A stretch of 64,000 nucleotides of DNA from Amycolatopsis alkalitolerans (GCF_006152065.1 NZ_VDFW01000023.1:43978-107977), one strand, 5' to 3'. Positions 1-9,835 are shown, counted from the stretch's first letter. Program-made: numbers and translations. Notes: generated by a model from the sequence alone, not told the origin.

Positions 1-653
1 GCGCCCAGGTAGTTCGACGTGGGAAAGCCCGCGCCGCCGAATGCGTCGCGGAGGTCGTCTGCCAGCGCGATCGACGGGGTGCGCTGCGCGGCGTTCAGCG
101 GCGGGCTCGAATACGACACGTGGAAGCCCCGGGCCCCCGGGGAGTCCGACCCGTCCGCGTGGATCGACACCACGGCGGCGGCGCCGGCCTCGTTTCCGAT
201 GGCCGCGCGCCTGTCCACGCACGGACCGACGCCCGTGTCGCTGTCCCGCGTGTAGACGACCCGCACGCCTTGCGCGGCCAGCGCGGCTCCGACGCGCTGC
301 GCGACGTCCCAGGTGAACGCGTGCTCGGCGTAGCCCGCGCTGGTCGAGGTCCCGGTGGTGTTACACGGCTTGGTCGCGCCACGCCCGGCCGGGACTTGCT
401 TGTTGATCTCGGCGGGATGGCTCGCGTTCCCGCCGTTGTGCCCAGGATCGAGCACGACCACCGCCTTCGCCTGACGCGACGTGGCCGGGGGTTTGGCGGC
501 GACCGTCGACGGGGTGGTGGTCGGCGGCGCCTGGGACGGGGAAACCGACACCGACCGCGTCGCCGGATCCGGGGCGGGCGCGGCGGCGCCGCCCGAACAT
601 GCCGCGAGCAGCAGCAAGCCCGCGAGCGCTCCCGCACCAAGACCCCTTCGCAC
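1..653 (-). CDS. N-acetylmuramoyl-L-alanine amidase, lipoprotein (partial, 3' end off the window)
   Basis: Likely cleaves the amide bond between MurNAc and the stem peptide of peptidoglycan at the outer face of the membrane. Reading down from GTG 653 gives a signal ending in the lipobox LLLAAC, a Ser/Pro/Thr-rich linker, and then [12 protein letters not shown], the zinc-binding opening of Amidase_3 enzymes. Later come [20 protein letters not shown], the family's second metal-ligand region, and [19 protein letters not shown]. The C-terminus is beyond base 1. An in-frame GTG at 662 is an alternative start. The next gene diverges. The family call is firm; the substrate is inferred. Confidence 0.85.
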   Translation of the reverse strand, partial: MRRGLGAGALAGLLLLAACSGGAAAPAPDPATRSVSVSPSQAPPTTTPSTVAAKPPATSRQAKAVVVLDPGHNGGNASHPAEINKQVPAGRGATKPCNTTGTSTSAGYAEHAFTWDVAQRVGAALAAQGVRVVYTRDSDTGVGPCVDRRAAIGNEAGAAAVVSIHADGSDSPGARGFHVSYSSPPLNAAQRTPSIALADDLRDAFGGAGFPTSNYLG

Positions 654-756
654 GGCGAACACGGTGTCACACCCGCCGCGCCTGAGCCACACCAGCCGGT
701 TCGCGCGGCTAGGCTGGTGGCACGTGCAGGCCCCTCGAAGATGGGAAACCCGAACC

Positions 757-1119
757 ATGGTTCAACCCGGCGGTGGAATGCCCGACATGCAGGCGATCCT
801 CCAGCAGGCGCAGCAGATGCAGCAGCAGCTCGTCGCCGCGCAGGAGGAGCTCGCGCGCACCGAGGTCACCGGCAGCGCGGGGGGCGGGCTCGTCACCGCG
901 ACCGTCTCCGGCGGCATGGAGCTCAAAAGCCTCAAGATCGACCCGAAGGTCGTCGACCCCGAGGACACCGAGACGCTGGCCGACCTGATCGTCGCCGCGG
1001 TGCGGGACGCCACCAAGAACGCCCAGAAGCTCACCGAAGAGAAGCTCGGCCCGGTAGCCGGCGCAATCGGCGGCGGCATGCCCGACCTGGGCAACCTCGG
1101 TCTGCCCGGGCTCGGCTAG
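757..1119 (+). CDS. YbaB/EbfC family nucleoid-associated protein
   Basis: A 120-residue DNA-binding protein of the YbaB/EbfC family, thought to bind the nucleoid as dimers and commonly encoded next to recR. It starts [20 protein letters not shown], has a Gln-rich N-terminal helix, a central beta region ([21 protein letters not shown]) and a C-terminal helix followed by a Gly/Leu-rich tail. The ATG at 757 is preferred to upstream in-frame starts because homologues begin at the amphipathic helix. It lies 12 bp before recR, the usual arrangement. No dnaX precedes it here; its left neighbour is a divergent amidase. Confidence 0.9.
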   Translation: MVQPGGGMPDMQAILQQAQQMQQQLVAAQEELARTEVTGSAGGGLVTATVSGGMELKSLKIDPKVVDPEDTETLADLIVAAVRDATKNAQKLTEEKLGPVAGAIGGGMPDLGNLGLPGLG

Positions 1120-1131
1120 AAGGCGCGTCCG

Positions 1132-1728
1132 TTGTACGAAGGGGTAGTCCAGGATCTGATCGACGAGCTGGGCCACCTGCCTGGCATCGGTCCGAAAAGC
1201 GCGCAGCGGATCGCGTTCCATCTGCTGGCCACGGATCCCGCCGATATCGCGCGGCTGCAGGACGTGCTCGGCAAGGTCCGCGAGGGCGTGCAGTTCTGCG
1301 AGATCTGCGGCAACGTCTCCGAGCAGCAGCAGTGCCGCATCTGCCGCGACGCGCGCCGCGACACGTCGCAGATCTGTGTGGTCGAGGAACCGAAGGACGT
1401 CCTCGCCGTCGAGCGGACCCGCGAGTTCAAGGGCCGCTACCACGTGCTCGGCGGCGCGCTCGACCCGCTGTCCGGGGTCGGCCCGGACCAGCTCCGCATC
1501 CGCGAGCTGCTGACCCGGATCGGCGGGGAGGAGGTCACCGAGGTGATCATCGCGACCGATCCGAACACCGAGGGCGAGGCCACCGCCACGTACCTCGTCC
1601 GCATGCTGCGCGACTTCCCGGGTCTCACCGTCACGCGCCTCGCCTCCGGCCTGCCCATGGGCGGAGACCTGGAGTTCGCCGACGAGCTGACCCTCGGCCG
1701 TGCCCTATCCGGCCGCCGGGCTCTCTGA
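1132..1728 (+). CDS. recR: Recombination mediator RecR
   Basis: RecR works with RecO (and RecF) to load RecA on single-stranded gaps. The 198-residue product, the normal length, opens with a helix-hairpin-helix ([11 protein letters not shown], about 16-26), followed by a four-cysteine zinc finger (C56, C59, C68, C71) and a Toprim domain containing [10 protein letters not shown] and [17 protein letters not shown]. Translation starts at TTG 1132, which matches the family N-terminus MYEGxxQDLIDEL. It follows ybaB closely and its 3' end overlaps the next gene by 29 bp, which suggests one transcript. Confidence 0.96.
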   Translation: MYEGVVQDLIDELGHLPGIGPKSAQRIAFHLLATDPADIARLQDVLGKVREGVQFCEICGNVSEQQQCRICRDARRDTSQICVVEEPKDVLAVERTREFKGRYHVLGGALDPLSGVGPDQLRIRELLTRIGGEEVTEVIIATDPNTEGEATATYLVRMLRDFPGLTVTRLASGLPMGGDLEFADELTLGRALSGRRAL

Positions 1729-2335
1729 GCTCGCCGCGGCGGTGCTCGCCGCGCCGCCCCGGCTCGGGCAGGTGCGGCTGGTCGCGGTCGACGGTCCGTC
1801 CGGGGCCGGCAAGTCCACCTTCGCCGCGAAGCTGAGCGCCGCACTCGGGTCCGCGACGATCATCAGCACGGACTCCTTCGCCACCTGGGCAGACCCCGTC
1901 GGGTGGTGGCCGCGCCTGGCCGAGGGCGTGCTCGAACCGCTCGCCCGCGGCGAGCCGGGCCACTACGTCAAGCTGGACTGGACCAGCGGAACTCCCGAAC
2001 CTGGCGAACACGTCACCGTCCCGCCACCGGAAATCCTGATCCTGGAAGGGGTATCGGCTGGCCGGGCATCGGTGCGGCCACTGCTCTCGGCACTGGTCGT
2101 GCTCGATGGTCCGGGCCCTGCCGAGCGTCTCGAACGGGCTGTGCGGCGAGACGGCGAGGCCGCCCGTCCGCATCTGGAGAGGTGGCAGGAGTTCGAACGC
2201 GGCTGGTTCGCCATCGACAACGCCCTTAACCCATTCGGGGGAGAGCGAGTGGGCAAACGGGCGGGATCGTTGACGCAACGCGACGACATAGCCCCAGGGT
2301 GCGACAGCTTCACCCTTTACGTAGCGCGATCGTAA
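1700..2335 (+). CDS. Uridine-kinase-like P-loop NTPase
   Basis: A 211-residue protein with a Walker A motif GPSGAGKS (about 32-39) after the strand VRLVAVD, as in uridine kinase and related small-molecule kinases. STDSFATW resembles the nucleotide-kinase acceptor region and [14 protein letters not shown] fits the Walker-B-like strand of that family. The GTG start at 1700 lies inside the end of recR. The substrate cannot be read from the sequence; uridine/cytidine is the family default. Placement after ybaB-recR is seen in other actinomycetes, but that statement is from memory. Confidence 0.72.
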   Translation: MPYPAAGLSELAAAVLAAPPRLGQVRLVAVDGPSGAGKSTFAAKLSAALGSATIISTDSFATWADPVGWWPRLAEGVLEPLARGEPGHYVKLDWTSGTPEPGEHVTVPPPEILILEGVSAGRASVRPLLSALVVLDGPGPAERLERAVRRDGEAARPHLERWQEFERGWFAIDNALNPFGGERVGKRAGSLTQRDDIAPGCDSFTLYVARS

Positions 2336-2412
2336 CCTCGCATGGTTAGCAAACCGCCCGGATCCGGTTAGGGTCGTCGATCACAAACTGGAACGTTCTC
2401 CTAGGAGTTCAC

Positions 2413-4077
2413 ATGCTCCCTCAGCGGGTGGCTCGTCTGCGCCGACTCGCCCTGATCGGGCTTACCGGCGCGCTCGCCTTGGCCATGTCGGCCTGCGCCT
2501 CCGAACGCGGTTCGGGCGGTGGCGCGAACGACACCTTCGTCTTCGGGGCCGCGGGCGCGCCGAAGAACTTCGACCCCATCTTCAACGACGACGGGGAGAG
2601 CTTCCGTCCGGCGCGCCAGATGTTCGACACGCTGGTGACCTACAAGCCCGGCACCACCCAGCTGGTGGGCGACCTGGCGACCGCGTGGACGCCGAGCAAC
2701 GACGCCAGGACCTGGACCTTCACCCTTCGCCAGGGCGTCAAGTTCCACGACGGCACCCCCTTCAACGCCGCCGCGGTCTGCTTCAACTTCGACCGCTGGT
2801 ACAACATGAAGGGCGCCGCCGCGCAGAGTCAGATGATCTACTACGGCGACGTGTTCGAAGGCTTCGCGCACAACGAGGGTGACGCCACCGGCAGCCCCGT
2901 CTACAAGTCCTGCGAGGCCAAGGACGACTACACCGCCGTCCTCAACCTGAACAAGGCGAAGGGCGCGTTCCCGGACGCCTTCGGGTTGACCTCGCTGTCG
3001 ATCTCCAGCCCGGACGCGCTGAAGAAGTACGACGCCGACGCCGTGACGCAGAGCGGCGACTCGTTCACCTACCCCGCGTACGCGAACGAGCACCCCACCG
3101 GCACCGGCCCGTACAAGTTCGAAAGCTACGACAAGACGAACAAGACGATCACCCTCGTCCGCAACGACGACTACTGGGGTGAGAAGGCCAAGACCTCGAA
3201 GCTCATCTTCAAGATCATCGAGGACGAGAACGCCCGCAAGCAGGAGCTGGCCGCCGGCACCATCGACGGCTACGACTTCCCGAACCCGGCCGACTACGCC
3301 TCGCTCAAGGCCGCCGGCGACCAGGTGCTGATCCGCCCCGCGTTCAACATCCTGTACCTGGGCATCAACCAGAAGAACAACCCGAAGCTGCAGGACGTGC
3401 GCGTCCGCAAGGCGATCGAATACGCGATCAACAAGGACCAGCTGGCGAAGAACAAGCTGCCTAGCGGCGCCTACGCGCAGACGCAGTTCCTGCCGAACAA
3501 CGTGCCCGGCTACACCGACGCGGTGGAGAAGCACAGCTACGACCCGAACCAGGCCAGGGCGCTGCTGCAGCAGGCCGGGGCGACCGGGCTGACGCTGAAC
3601 TTCTACGTGCCCACCGAGGTCACCCGCCCGTACATGCCGAACCCGGTGGACATCGGCGGCGCGATCGCGGACGACCTCAAGGCCGTCGGCATCAACGTCA
3701 ACATCGTCCAGGAGCCATGGAACGGCGGCTACAAGGACGACGTGCAGAAGGCCGGTAAGCAGGACCTGCACCTGCTCGGCTGGACCGGCGACTACGCGGA
3801 CGCGGGTAACTTCATCGGCACGTTCTTCGGCCGGCAGAAGGCGGAGTTCGGGTTCAACAACCCGCAGATCTTCTCCGCACTGTCCAATGCGGACGCCCAG
3901 ACGACGCCGGAGGCCAAGAAGACCGCCTACGAGCAGGCGAGCGTGCTGATCTCGCAGTACGTGCCCGCGGTGCCGCTGACCTCGTCGCCGCCGGCGATCG
4001 TGGTCAAGAACAACATCCACAACCTCATTCCGACCCCGCTGACCGACGAGCGTTTCTACACGGTCACGAAGGGCTGA
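2413..4077 (+). CDS. Peptide ABC transporter, substrate-binding lipoprotein (DppA/OppA type)
   Basis: The extracellular solute-binding component of the peptide importer encoded by the next four genes. The 554-residue product has a lipoprotein signal with lipobox MSAC (Cys about 28), then a full SBP_bac_5 domain: FNDDGESFRPARQMFDTLV near the start, LRQGVKFHDGTPFNAA, and RVRKAIEYAINKDQLAK in the second lobe. A good RBS (AGGAG) precedes ATG 2413. The ligand (di-, oligopeptide or another short peptide) is not predictable. A strong hairpin directly downstream may favour this gene over the permeases. Confidence 0.93.
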   Translation: MLPQRVARLRRLALIGLTGALALAMSACASERGSGGGANDTFVFGAAGAPKNFDPIFNDDGESFRPARQMFDTLVTYKPGTTQLVGDLATAWTPSNDARTWTFTLRQGVKFHDGTPFNAAAVCFNFDRWYNMKGAAAQSQMIYYGDVFEGFAHNEGDATGSPVYKSCEAKDDYTAVLNLNKAKGAFPDAFGLTSLSISSPDALKKYDADAVTQSGDSFTYPAYANEHPTGTGPYKFESYDKTNKTITLVRNDDYWGEKAKTSKLIFKIIEDENARKQELAAGTIDGYDFPNPADYASLKAAGDQVLIRPAFNILYLGINQKNNPKLQDVRVRKAIEYAINKDQLAKNKLPSGAYAQTQFLPNNVPGYTDAVEKHSYDPNQARALLQQAGATGLTLNFYVPTEVTRPYMPNPVDIGGAIADDLKAVGINVNIVQEPWNGGYKDDVQKAGKQDLHLLGWTGDYADAGNFIGTFFGRQKAEFGFNNPQIFSALSNADAQTTPEAKKTAYEQASVLISQYVPAVPLTSSPPAIVVKNNIHNLIPTPLTDERFYTVTKG

Positions 4078-4092
4078 CAGAGCTTCTCGCGG

Positions 4093-4130
4093 AAGGTACC
4101 CCGCCACGGCGATCCCGGGCGGGGTACCTT
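4093..4130 (+). terminator. Hairpin between binding protein and permease genes
   Basis: A perfect 13-bp stem (AAGGTACCCCGCC at 4093-4105, complement at 4118-4130) with a 12-nt loop, followed by TTCC. It sits 16 bp after the stop of the binding-protein gene and 34 bp before the permease start. It could be a partial terminator or a 3' stabilising stem, giving more binding protein than membrane subunits, a common arrangement in ABC importers. Confidence 0.6.
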
Positions 4131-4163
4131 TCCGCAGAAGGAATCCGTTAGGGCACGAACCAT

Positions 4164-5168
4164 ATGCTGAGATTCATCCTTCGCCGGCTGCTGCAGGCGG
4201 TGCCTACCCTTCTCGTGCTCTCCATCCTGGTGTTCGCCTGGCTGCGGCTGCTGCCCGGCGGACCGGCGGGCGCGCTGCTCGGGGACAAGGCGACACCGCA
4301 GAAGCTGGCCGATCTCAACCATCTGCTGGGGCTGGACCAGCCGATCTACATCCAGTACTTCAAGTTCCTCGGCCGGGTCCTCACCGGCGACTTCGGCAGC
4401 TCGCTGATCAGCGGTGACTCCGTCCTGGCCGAGATCGGCCGCGCGTTCCCGGCGACGGTCGAACTGTCGCTGTTCGCGCTCGTGCTGGCGATCGCGTTCG
4501 GGATCCCGCTCGGCTATGTGGCCGCCCGCTTCCGCGGCCGACTGATCGACAACGCGACCGTGCTCACCACGCTGATCGGGGTCGCGGTCCCGGTGTTCTT
4601 CTTCGGCGTGCTGCTGAAGTACGTCTTCGCGCAGAAACTCGGGATCCTGCCGCCGTCCGGGCGCCAGGACGTGACGATCGACGCCACGCACGTCACCGGG
4701 TTCTTCGTCCTCGACGGTCTGCTGACCGGTGAGTTCGACGCCGCGTGGGACGCGATCAAGCACCTGATCCTGCCCGCGATCGCACTGGCCAGCATCCCGT
4801 TCGCGGTGATCGTGCGGATCACCAGGGCTTCCGTACTGGACGTCCAGCAGGAGGATTTCGTGCGTACCGCGGAGTCCAAGGGCCTGACCACGCCGGTGAT
4901 CCGCCGCCGGCACATCCTGCGCAACGCGCTGCTGCCGGTGTCGACGACGATCGGCCTGCAGACCGGCCTGTTGCTGGCCGGCGCGGTGCTGACGGAGAAG
5001 GTGTTCAACATCCCCGGTCTCGGTTACATGCTCGCGCAGGGCATCGAGCGGCGTGACTACCCGCGGCTGCAGGCCTTGCTGCTGCTGGCCGCGTTCGTGT
5101 ACGTGCTGGTCAACCTGCTGGTGGACGTCTCGTACGCGATCATCGACCCGAGGGTGCGGGTGCGATGA
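4164..5168 (+). CDS. Peptide ABC transporter permease (DppB type)
   Basis: One of two membrane subunits of the importer. The 334 residues begin MLRFILRRLLQAVPTLLVLS, the usual start of DppB/OppB proteins, and contain about six membrane segments. The cytoplasmic EAA-type coupling loop (TAESKGLTTPVIRRRHILRNA) contacts the ATPases. The ending DVSYAIIDPRVRVR is also family-typical. The stop overlaps the next gene's start by 4 bp (ATGA), so the two permeases are translationally coupled. Confidence 0.94.
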   Translation: MLRFILRRLLQAVPTLLVLSILVFAWLRLLPGGPAGALLGDKATPQKLADLNHLLGLDQPIYIQYFKFLGRVLTGDFGSSLISGDSVLAEIGRAFPATVELSLFALVLAIAFGIPLGYVAARFRGRLIDNATVLTTLIGVAVPVFFFGVLLKYVFAQKLGILPPSGRQDVTIDATHVTGFFVLDGLLTGEFDAAWDAIKHLILPAIALASIPFAVIVRITRASVLDVQQEDFVRTAESKGLTTPVIRRRHILRNALLPVSTTIGLQTGLLLAGAVLTEKVFNIPGLGYMLAQGIERRDYPRLQALLLLAAFVYVLVNLLVDVSYAIIDPRVRVR

Positions 5169-6091
5169 CCACGAACCTGTTGAGGCGCAAGAAGGACCGC
5201 ATCGACGACCTCGCCTCGGGCGGGACGAGCCTCGCGGCGGACGCGTTCAAGCGGATGTCGCGCAGCCCGATCGCCATCATCGGCGCGGTGATCACGGCGT
5301 TGTTCGTGCTGCTGGCGATCCTGTCGCCGTTCCTGGCACCGAAGAACCCGCACATCCCGTACGACGCGCTGAAGAACCACCTGCGGCCGGACTCCATCCC
5401 CGGCCCGATGCCGGGATTCCTCCTCGGCAGCGACCAGAACGGCTACGACTTCTTTTCGCGCCTGCTCGTCGGCTCGCAGCAGACCCTCATCGTGGGCGTC
5501 GTCGCGACGCTGATCGGGGTGTGCGTCGGCATGCTCATCGGTGGCGTCGCCGGCGCGTTCGGCGGCTGGGTGGACACGCTGCTCATGCGGTTCACCGACA
5601 TCCTGCTCGCGATTCCCTCGCTGCTGCTGGCGATCTCGATCGCGGCGCTGTTCTCTCACGGTACACAGTGGACGGTCATCATCGCGGTCGCCGTGGTCAG
5701 CGTGCCGATCTTCGCCCGGCTCCTGCGGGGCGCGATGCTCGCGCAGCGGTCGAGCGACCACGTGCTCGCCGCGACGGCGCTGGGCGTGCGGCGGGGCACG
5801 ATCGTGTTCCGGCATATGCTGCCGAACTCGGTCGGGCCGGTCATCGTGCAGGCGACGCTGACGCTGGCGACTTCGATCATCGACGCGGCGGCGCTGTCCT
5901 TCCTCGGCCTCGGCGATTCGGACTGGACCCGCGCCGAATGGGGCCTGATGCTGGGCAAGTCGCAGGACTACCTGGACGTGAAACCGGAACTCGCGTTCTA
6001 CCCGGCGATCGCGATCATCGTCGTGGCGCTGGGCTTCACGCTGCTCGGTGAGTCGCTGCGCGAGGCGCTCGACCCGAAGAACAGGCGGTAG
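5165..6091 (+). CDS. Peptide ABC transporter permease (DppC type)
   Basis: Second membrane subunit, 308 residues. A cytoplasmic N-terminus is followed by a first membrane helix (PIAIIGAVITALFVLLAILS), the segment LLGSDQNGYDFFSRLLVGSQ typical of DppC/OppC, and about five further helices. The coupling loop ATALGVRRGTIVFRHMLPNS and the ending LGESLREALDPKNRR are family signatures. It starts at ATG 5165 overlapping the DppB-type gene, and the ATPase gene follows after 2 bp. Confidence 0.94.
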   Translation: MTTNLLRRKKDRIDDLASGGTSLAADAFKRMSRSPIAIIGAVITALFVLLAILSPFLAPKNPHIPYDALKNHLRPDSIPGPMPGFLLGSDQNGYDFFSRLLVGSQQTLIVGVVATLIGVCVGMLIGGVAGAFGGWVDTLLMRFTDILLAIPSLLLAISIAALFSHGTQWTVIIAVAVVSVPIFARLLRGAMLAQRSSDHVLAATALGVRRGTIVFRHMLPNSVGPVIVQATLTLATSIIDAAALSFLGLGDSDWTRAEWGLMLGKSQDYLDVKPELAFYPAIAIIVVALGFTLLGESLREALDPKNRR

Positions 6092-6093
6092 TA

Positions 6094-7080
6094 GTGGCAC
6101 TGCTGGAGATCCGGGACCTCTCGGTCACCTTCAAACGCAAGGGAGTGCGCCCGTTCACCGCGGTGGACGGGGTCGGTTTCGAGGTCGAGCCCGGACGTAC
6201 GGTCGGCCTGGTCGGTGAGTCGGGCAGTGGCAAGTCGGTGACCGCGCTGGCGATCATGGGCCTGCTGCCCAAACGCGGGGCCGAGGTGAAAGGTTCGGTC
6301 CGCTTCGAGGGCACCGAACTGCTGACGCTGTCGGACAGGCAGTTGCGTGACAAGCGCGGCCGCGATCTGGGCATGGTGTTCCAGGATCCGCTGTCCTCGC
6401 TGAACCCGGTTATCCCGATCGGCCTCCAGATCACGGAGGTGCTCGAGCGGCACCGCGGGATGCGCCGCAGGCAGGCGAGCCTGGCGGCGAAGGACCTGCT
6501 CGATCGGGTCGGCATCCCGGACCCGGCGCGGCGGCTTTCCGAGTACCCGCACCAGCTTTCCGGCGGGATGCGCCAGCGCGCGCTGATCGCGATCGCGCTC
6601 GCGTGCAAGCCCCGGCTGCTCATCGCGGACGAACCGACCACTGCGCTCGACGTGACGATCCAGGCGCAGATCCTCGCGCTGCTCTCGGAACTCGTGCGCG
6701 ACACCGGCACCGCGCTGATCATGATCACGCACGACCTCGGGGTCGTCGCGGGGCTGTGCGACGAGGTCAACGTCATGTACGGCGGGCGCGTGGTGGAACG
6801 GGCCGAGCGGCATGCGCTGTTCGCGACGGCACGGCATCCGTACACGCACGGCCTGCTCGAGTCGATCCCGCGGCTGGACGCGCCGCGGGGCGAGAAACTG
6901 GTGCCGATCAAGGGTTCCGTGGCCGACAACATCCCGTGGGACCACGGGTGCGCCTTCGCGCCCCGGTGCCCGAACGCGCTGGACCGCTGCCGCGAGGTGA
7001 CCCCGGAACTGGTGCCGGACAACGGCGGGATGCTCCGGTGCCACAACCCGGTAGGCGCGATGCAGGGGGTGCGCGCATGA
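6094..7080 (+). CDS. Peptide ABC transporter ATP-binding protein (DppD type)
   Basis: First of two ATPases that drive the importer. The 328 residues contain Walker A GESGSGKS (about 41-48), the Q-loop [12 protein letters not shown], signature LSGGMRQRA, Walker B LLIADEPTTALD and the H-loop ITHDL. The C-terminal oligopeptide/dipeptide domain keeps spaced cysteines (CAFAPRCPNALDRC, then C in MLRCHNP), which in characterised relatives can hold an Fe-S cluster. Start GTG 6094 is 2 bp after the permease stop. Confidence 0.94.
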   Translation: MALLEIRDLSVTFKRKGVRPFTAVDGVGFEVEPGRTVGLVGESGSGKSVTALAIMGLLPKRGAEVKGSVRFEGTELLTLSDRQLRDKRGRDLGMVFQDPLSSLNPVIPIGLQITEVLERHRGMRRRQASLAAKDLLDRVGIPDPARRLSEYPHQLSGGMRQRALIAIALACKPRLLIADEPTTALDVTIQAQILALLSELVRDTGTALIMITHDLGVVAGLCDEVNVMYGGRVVERAERHALFATARHPYTHGLLESIPRLDAPRGEKLVPIKGSVADNIPWDHGCAFAPRCPNALDRCREVTPELVPDNGGMLRCHNPVGAMQGVRA

Positions 7081-7087
7081 ACGGTTG

Positions 7088-7142
7088 TGCCGTGAGGGAC
7101 CCCCTCATGCCCATATATGCCGTGAGGGGGTCCCTCACGGCA
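7088..7142. repeat. Nested palindrome inside the peptide-transporter operon
   Basis: A perfect 20-bp inverted repeat (arms 7088-7107 and 7123-7142) separated by 15 bp. The right part also contains a second palindrome, TGCCGTGAGGG...CCCTCACGGCA (7118-7142), so two alternative hairpins compete. It lies in the 87-bp gap between the two ATPase genes, the only sizeable gap among the last four genes. I recall similar GTGAGGGACCCCCTCA elements in Amycolatopsis genomes, but that needs a search. Confidence 0.7.
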
Positions 7143-7167
7143 TGCAAGCAGAGGGTGGGGGTGCTGC

Positions 7168-8268
7168 ATGAGTGAGCCGCTGGTGCGGGTGGAAGGCATC
7201 GAGGTGCACTTCCCCATCAAGCGCGGGGTGGTGCTGGACCGGACGGTCGGCTACGTGTACGCGGTCGACGGGGTGGACCTGGAGATCCGGCGTGGCGAGA
7301 CCTACGGCCTCGTGGGCGAATCGGGCTGCGGCAAGACCACGCTGGGCCGCGGCCTGCTCCGGCTGGTCGAGCCGACCGGCGGCCGGGTCGTGTTCGACGG
7401 GACCGACCTGTCGAAGCTGAAGGGCGAAGCGCTGCGCAAGATGCGGCGGCGGATGCAGATGGTCTTCCAGGACCCGCTCTCCAGCCTCGACCCGCGGCAG
7501 TCGGTCGAGTCGATCCTCGTCGAGGGCATGCGCGCGCACGGCCTGGACAAGGGACGGGAGAGCACCCGCAAACGCTTGCGGGAACTGCTGTCCGCCGTCG
7601 GCCTGCCGGAGGACTCGCTGCGGAAGTACCCGCACGAGTTCTCGGGCGGGCAGCGCCAGCGCATCGGCATCGCGCGGGCGCTCGCCGTGGAGCCGGACCT
7701 GATCGTCGCCGACGAACCGGTGTCCGCGCTCGACGTGTCCGTGCAGGCCCAGGTGATCAACCTGCTCGAAGAGTTGCAGGACACGCTCGGCCTGACGTAC
7801 CTGGTGATCGCGCACGACCTCGCCGTGGTGCGGCATATCTCCGACCGGATCGGCGTGATGTACCTGGGCTCGCTGGTCGAGGAGACCGACTCCGAAACCC
7901 TCTACGCCGAGCCGCTGCACCCGTACACGAGGGCGCTGCTCTCGGCGATCCCGGTGCCGGACCCGCAGGTCGAAGACACCCGCGAGCAGCTCCTCCTCGC
8001 CGGGGACCTGCCTTCGCCGGCGGCGCCGCCTTCGGGCTGCCGGTTTCATACGCGCTGCCCGTGGCGGCAGGAGACCCGGTGCGACACCGAGCGCCCGGAA
8101 CTGCGGCAGATCGGCGCCGGGCACCGGGTGGCCTGCCACTGGGCGGAGGAGATCCAGGCCGGGCGGATCACCCCGCACGAGGTGCGGGCGGAACTGGTCG
8201 AAGTCGAGGCGGCGAGCGGGCCCGCGGTGCCGCACGCCGCGTCGGTCACGGAGATGCTCGAGCCGTGA
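7168..8268 (+). CDS. Peptide ABC transporter ATP-binding protein (DppF type)
   Basis: Second ATPase of the importer, 366 residues. Walker A is GESGCGKTT, signature FSGGQRQRI, Walker [13 protein letters not shown] and H-loop IAHDLAVV. The C-terminal oligopeptide-transporter domain carries [15 protein letters not shown], a cysteine set like its partner's. ATG 7168 is taken because an RBS-like GAGGGTGGGGG lies just upstream. A 45-residue tail extends past the usual end of the family and looks unstructured. Confidence 0.94.
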   Translation: MSEPLVRVEGIEVHFPIKRGVVLDRTVGYVYAVDGVDLEIRRGETYGLVGESGCGKTTLGRGLLRLVEPTGGRVVFDGTDLSKLKGEALRKMRRRMQMVFQDPLSSLDPRQSVESILVEGMRAHGLDKGRESTRKRLRELLSAVGLPEDSLRKYPHEFSGGQRQRIGIARALAVEPDLIVADEPVSALDVSVQAQVINLLEELQDTLGLTYLVIAHDLAVVRHISDRIGVMYLGSLVEETDSETLYAEPLHPYTRALLSAIPVPDPQVEDTREQLLLAGDLPSPAAPPSGCRFHTRCPWRQETRCDTERPELRQIGAGHRVACHWAEEIQAGRITPHEVRAELVEVEAASGPAVPHAASVTEMLEP

Positions 8269-8318
8269 CGCGGGTACCCTGGCGATCCGAGCGACACGCC
8301 ACAGAGGGAGCCTGAACA

Positions 8319-8972
8319 GTGCACATCGACCAGTGGCTGGAAATGATCCCGCCGCTTCTGGTGTACATCGCGGTCGGCGTGGTGATCGGCCTCGAGAGCC
8401 TCGGCATCCCTCTTCCCGGTGAAATCGTGCTCGTCAGCGCCGCCCTGCTGTCGGCCAGCCACGCCGGTCTCAGTCCCTGGCTCATCGGGATCGTCGGCAG
8501 TGCCGGCGCGATCGTCGGCGACAGCACGGGTTACCTGATCGGCCGCAAGGGCGGACAGCGCCTGTTCGACTGGGCCGGCCGGAAGTTCCCGAAGCATTTC
8601 GGGCCCGATCACGTCCGCAACGCCGAACGCATCTTCGCCCGGCGTGGGGTGTGGGCGGTGTTCTTCGGCCGGTTCGTCGCGATCCTGCGGATCCTGTGTG
8701 GTCCGCTCGCCGGTTCATTGCATATGCACTACTGGAAGTTCCTCGCGGCGAACGCGCTGGGCGGGATCGTGTGGGCCGGCGGCACCACGGCGCTGGTGTA
8801 CTCGCTCGGGGTCGTCGCGGAGCAGTGGCTCTCCCGGTTCTCCTACATCGCACTGGGCGCCGCCATCCTGGCGGGCGTGATCATCAGCCTGGTGCTCAAG
8901 AAGCGCATGGGCCGTCGCCATCACGAGGACGAGACGGCGACTTCGTCCGAAACGGCCGCCGCCGAACGCTGA
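8319..8972 (+). CDS. DedA family membrane protein
   Basis: A polytopic inner-membrane protein of the DedA/VTT superfamily, whose members act in lipid scrambling or carrier recycling and membrane homeostasis. The 217 residues include LESLGIPLPGEIVLVSAALL, GDSTGYLIGRKGGQRLF and the conserved GRFVAILRILCGPLAG segment, followed by two C-terminal helices and a charged tail. The GTG start (8319) follows GAGGGAGCC. It overlaps the convergent exporter gene by 52 bp at the 3' ends. The substrate is unknown. Confidence 0.88.
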   Translation: MHIDQWLEMIPPLLVYIAVGVVIGLESLGIPLPGEIVLVSAALLSASHAGLSPWLIGIVGSAGAIVGDSTGYLIGRKGGQRLFDWAGRKFPKHFGPDHVRNAERIFARRGVWAVFFGRFVAILRILCGPLAGSLHMHYWKFLAANALGGIVWAGGTTALVYSLGVVAEQWLSRFSYIALGAAILAGVIISLVLKKRMGRRHHEDETATSSETAAAER

Positions 8973-9835
8973 CGGCGGGGCAGCGAGCCCAGCAGGACGC
9001 CGCCGACGATCACGACGCCCGCCAGGATCTCGGTCAGGCTCTGTCGCTCGCCCAGCAACAGGAACGAAGCGGTCATCCCGACCACCGGCACCAGCAGGGA
9101 GAATGGCGCGACGGTTGCGGCGGGGTTGCGGCGCATCAGCGTCGTCCAGATACCCCCGCCGACGAGAGTGCCCGCGAGCACGACGTAGGCCAGGCCACCG
9201 AGGCCGGTCCAGCCGTTCGCGGTGCCGAGCGTGGCGAAGGATTGCCACTGCGCGCCCGGGCCTTCGAAGATCAGCGAGAGCAGGAGCATCGGGATCGGCG
9301 GCACGACCGACATCCACAGCGTGAAGTGCAGCCCGTTCTCGGGCCGGGCCTGCCGCGCGCAGACATTGCCGATGCCCCAGCTCAGCGCGGCGAGCAGGGT
9401 GAGCGCGACCGGCAGCAGCGCGGCATGCTCGGCCTGGTGCCAGGCGATCACGGCCATCCCGCCGACGGCGAGCACGATGCCGGTCACCTGCCGCGCCGAA
9501 AGCCGCTCCCGCAGGAAGGCGCTGCCGAGCACGACGGTGAACGGCGCCGACGCCTGCAGTACGAGTGACGCGAGCCCGGTCGGCATACCGATGCGCATCG
9601 CGATGAACAGGAAGGCGAACTGACCGGTGCCGAAACCGAGGCCGAACCCGATCAGCCAGCGCGCCTTCACCTTGGGGCGCGGGATGAACAGCACCGTGGG
9701 GATCGCGATCACCAGAAACCGGAGCGCGCCGGCGAACAGCGGCGGGAAATGTCCGAGCAGGTAGTGGATCGCGAGGAAGTTGCAGCCCCACAGCACGGCT
9801 ACGAAGACAGCAAGGAACCGGTCGCGAACACCCAC
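8921..9835 (-). CDS. EamA/DMT-family transporter
   Basis: A 304-residue drug/metabolite transporter with ten predicted membrane helices in two EamA repeats. It opens MGVRDRFLAVFVAVLWGCNF; the second repeat starts near LPVALTLLAALSWGIGNVCA. Such proteins usually export amino acids or small metabolites. GTG 9835 is the start. A LysR regulator diverges from it across a 77-bp AT-rich gap, the classic arrangement of a LysR gene and its target, so regulation by that neighbour is likely. Confidence 0.87.
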   Translation of the reverse strand: MGVRDRFLAVFVAVLWGCNFLAIHYLLGHFPPLFAGALRFLVIAIPTVLFIPRPKVKARWLIGFGLGFGTGQFAFLFIAMRIGMPTGLASLVLQASAPFTVVLGSAFLRERLSARQVTGIVLAVGGMAVIAWHQAEHAALLPVALTLLAALSWGIGNVCARQARPENGLHFTLWMSVVPPIPMLLLSLIFEGPGAQWQSFATLGTANGWTGLGGLAYVVLAGTLVGGGIWTTLMRRNPAATVAPFSLLVPVVGMTASFLLLGERQSLTEILAGVVIVGGVLLGSLPRRQRSAAAVSDEVAVSSS

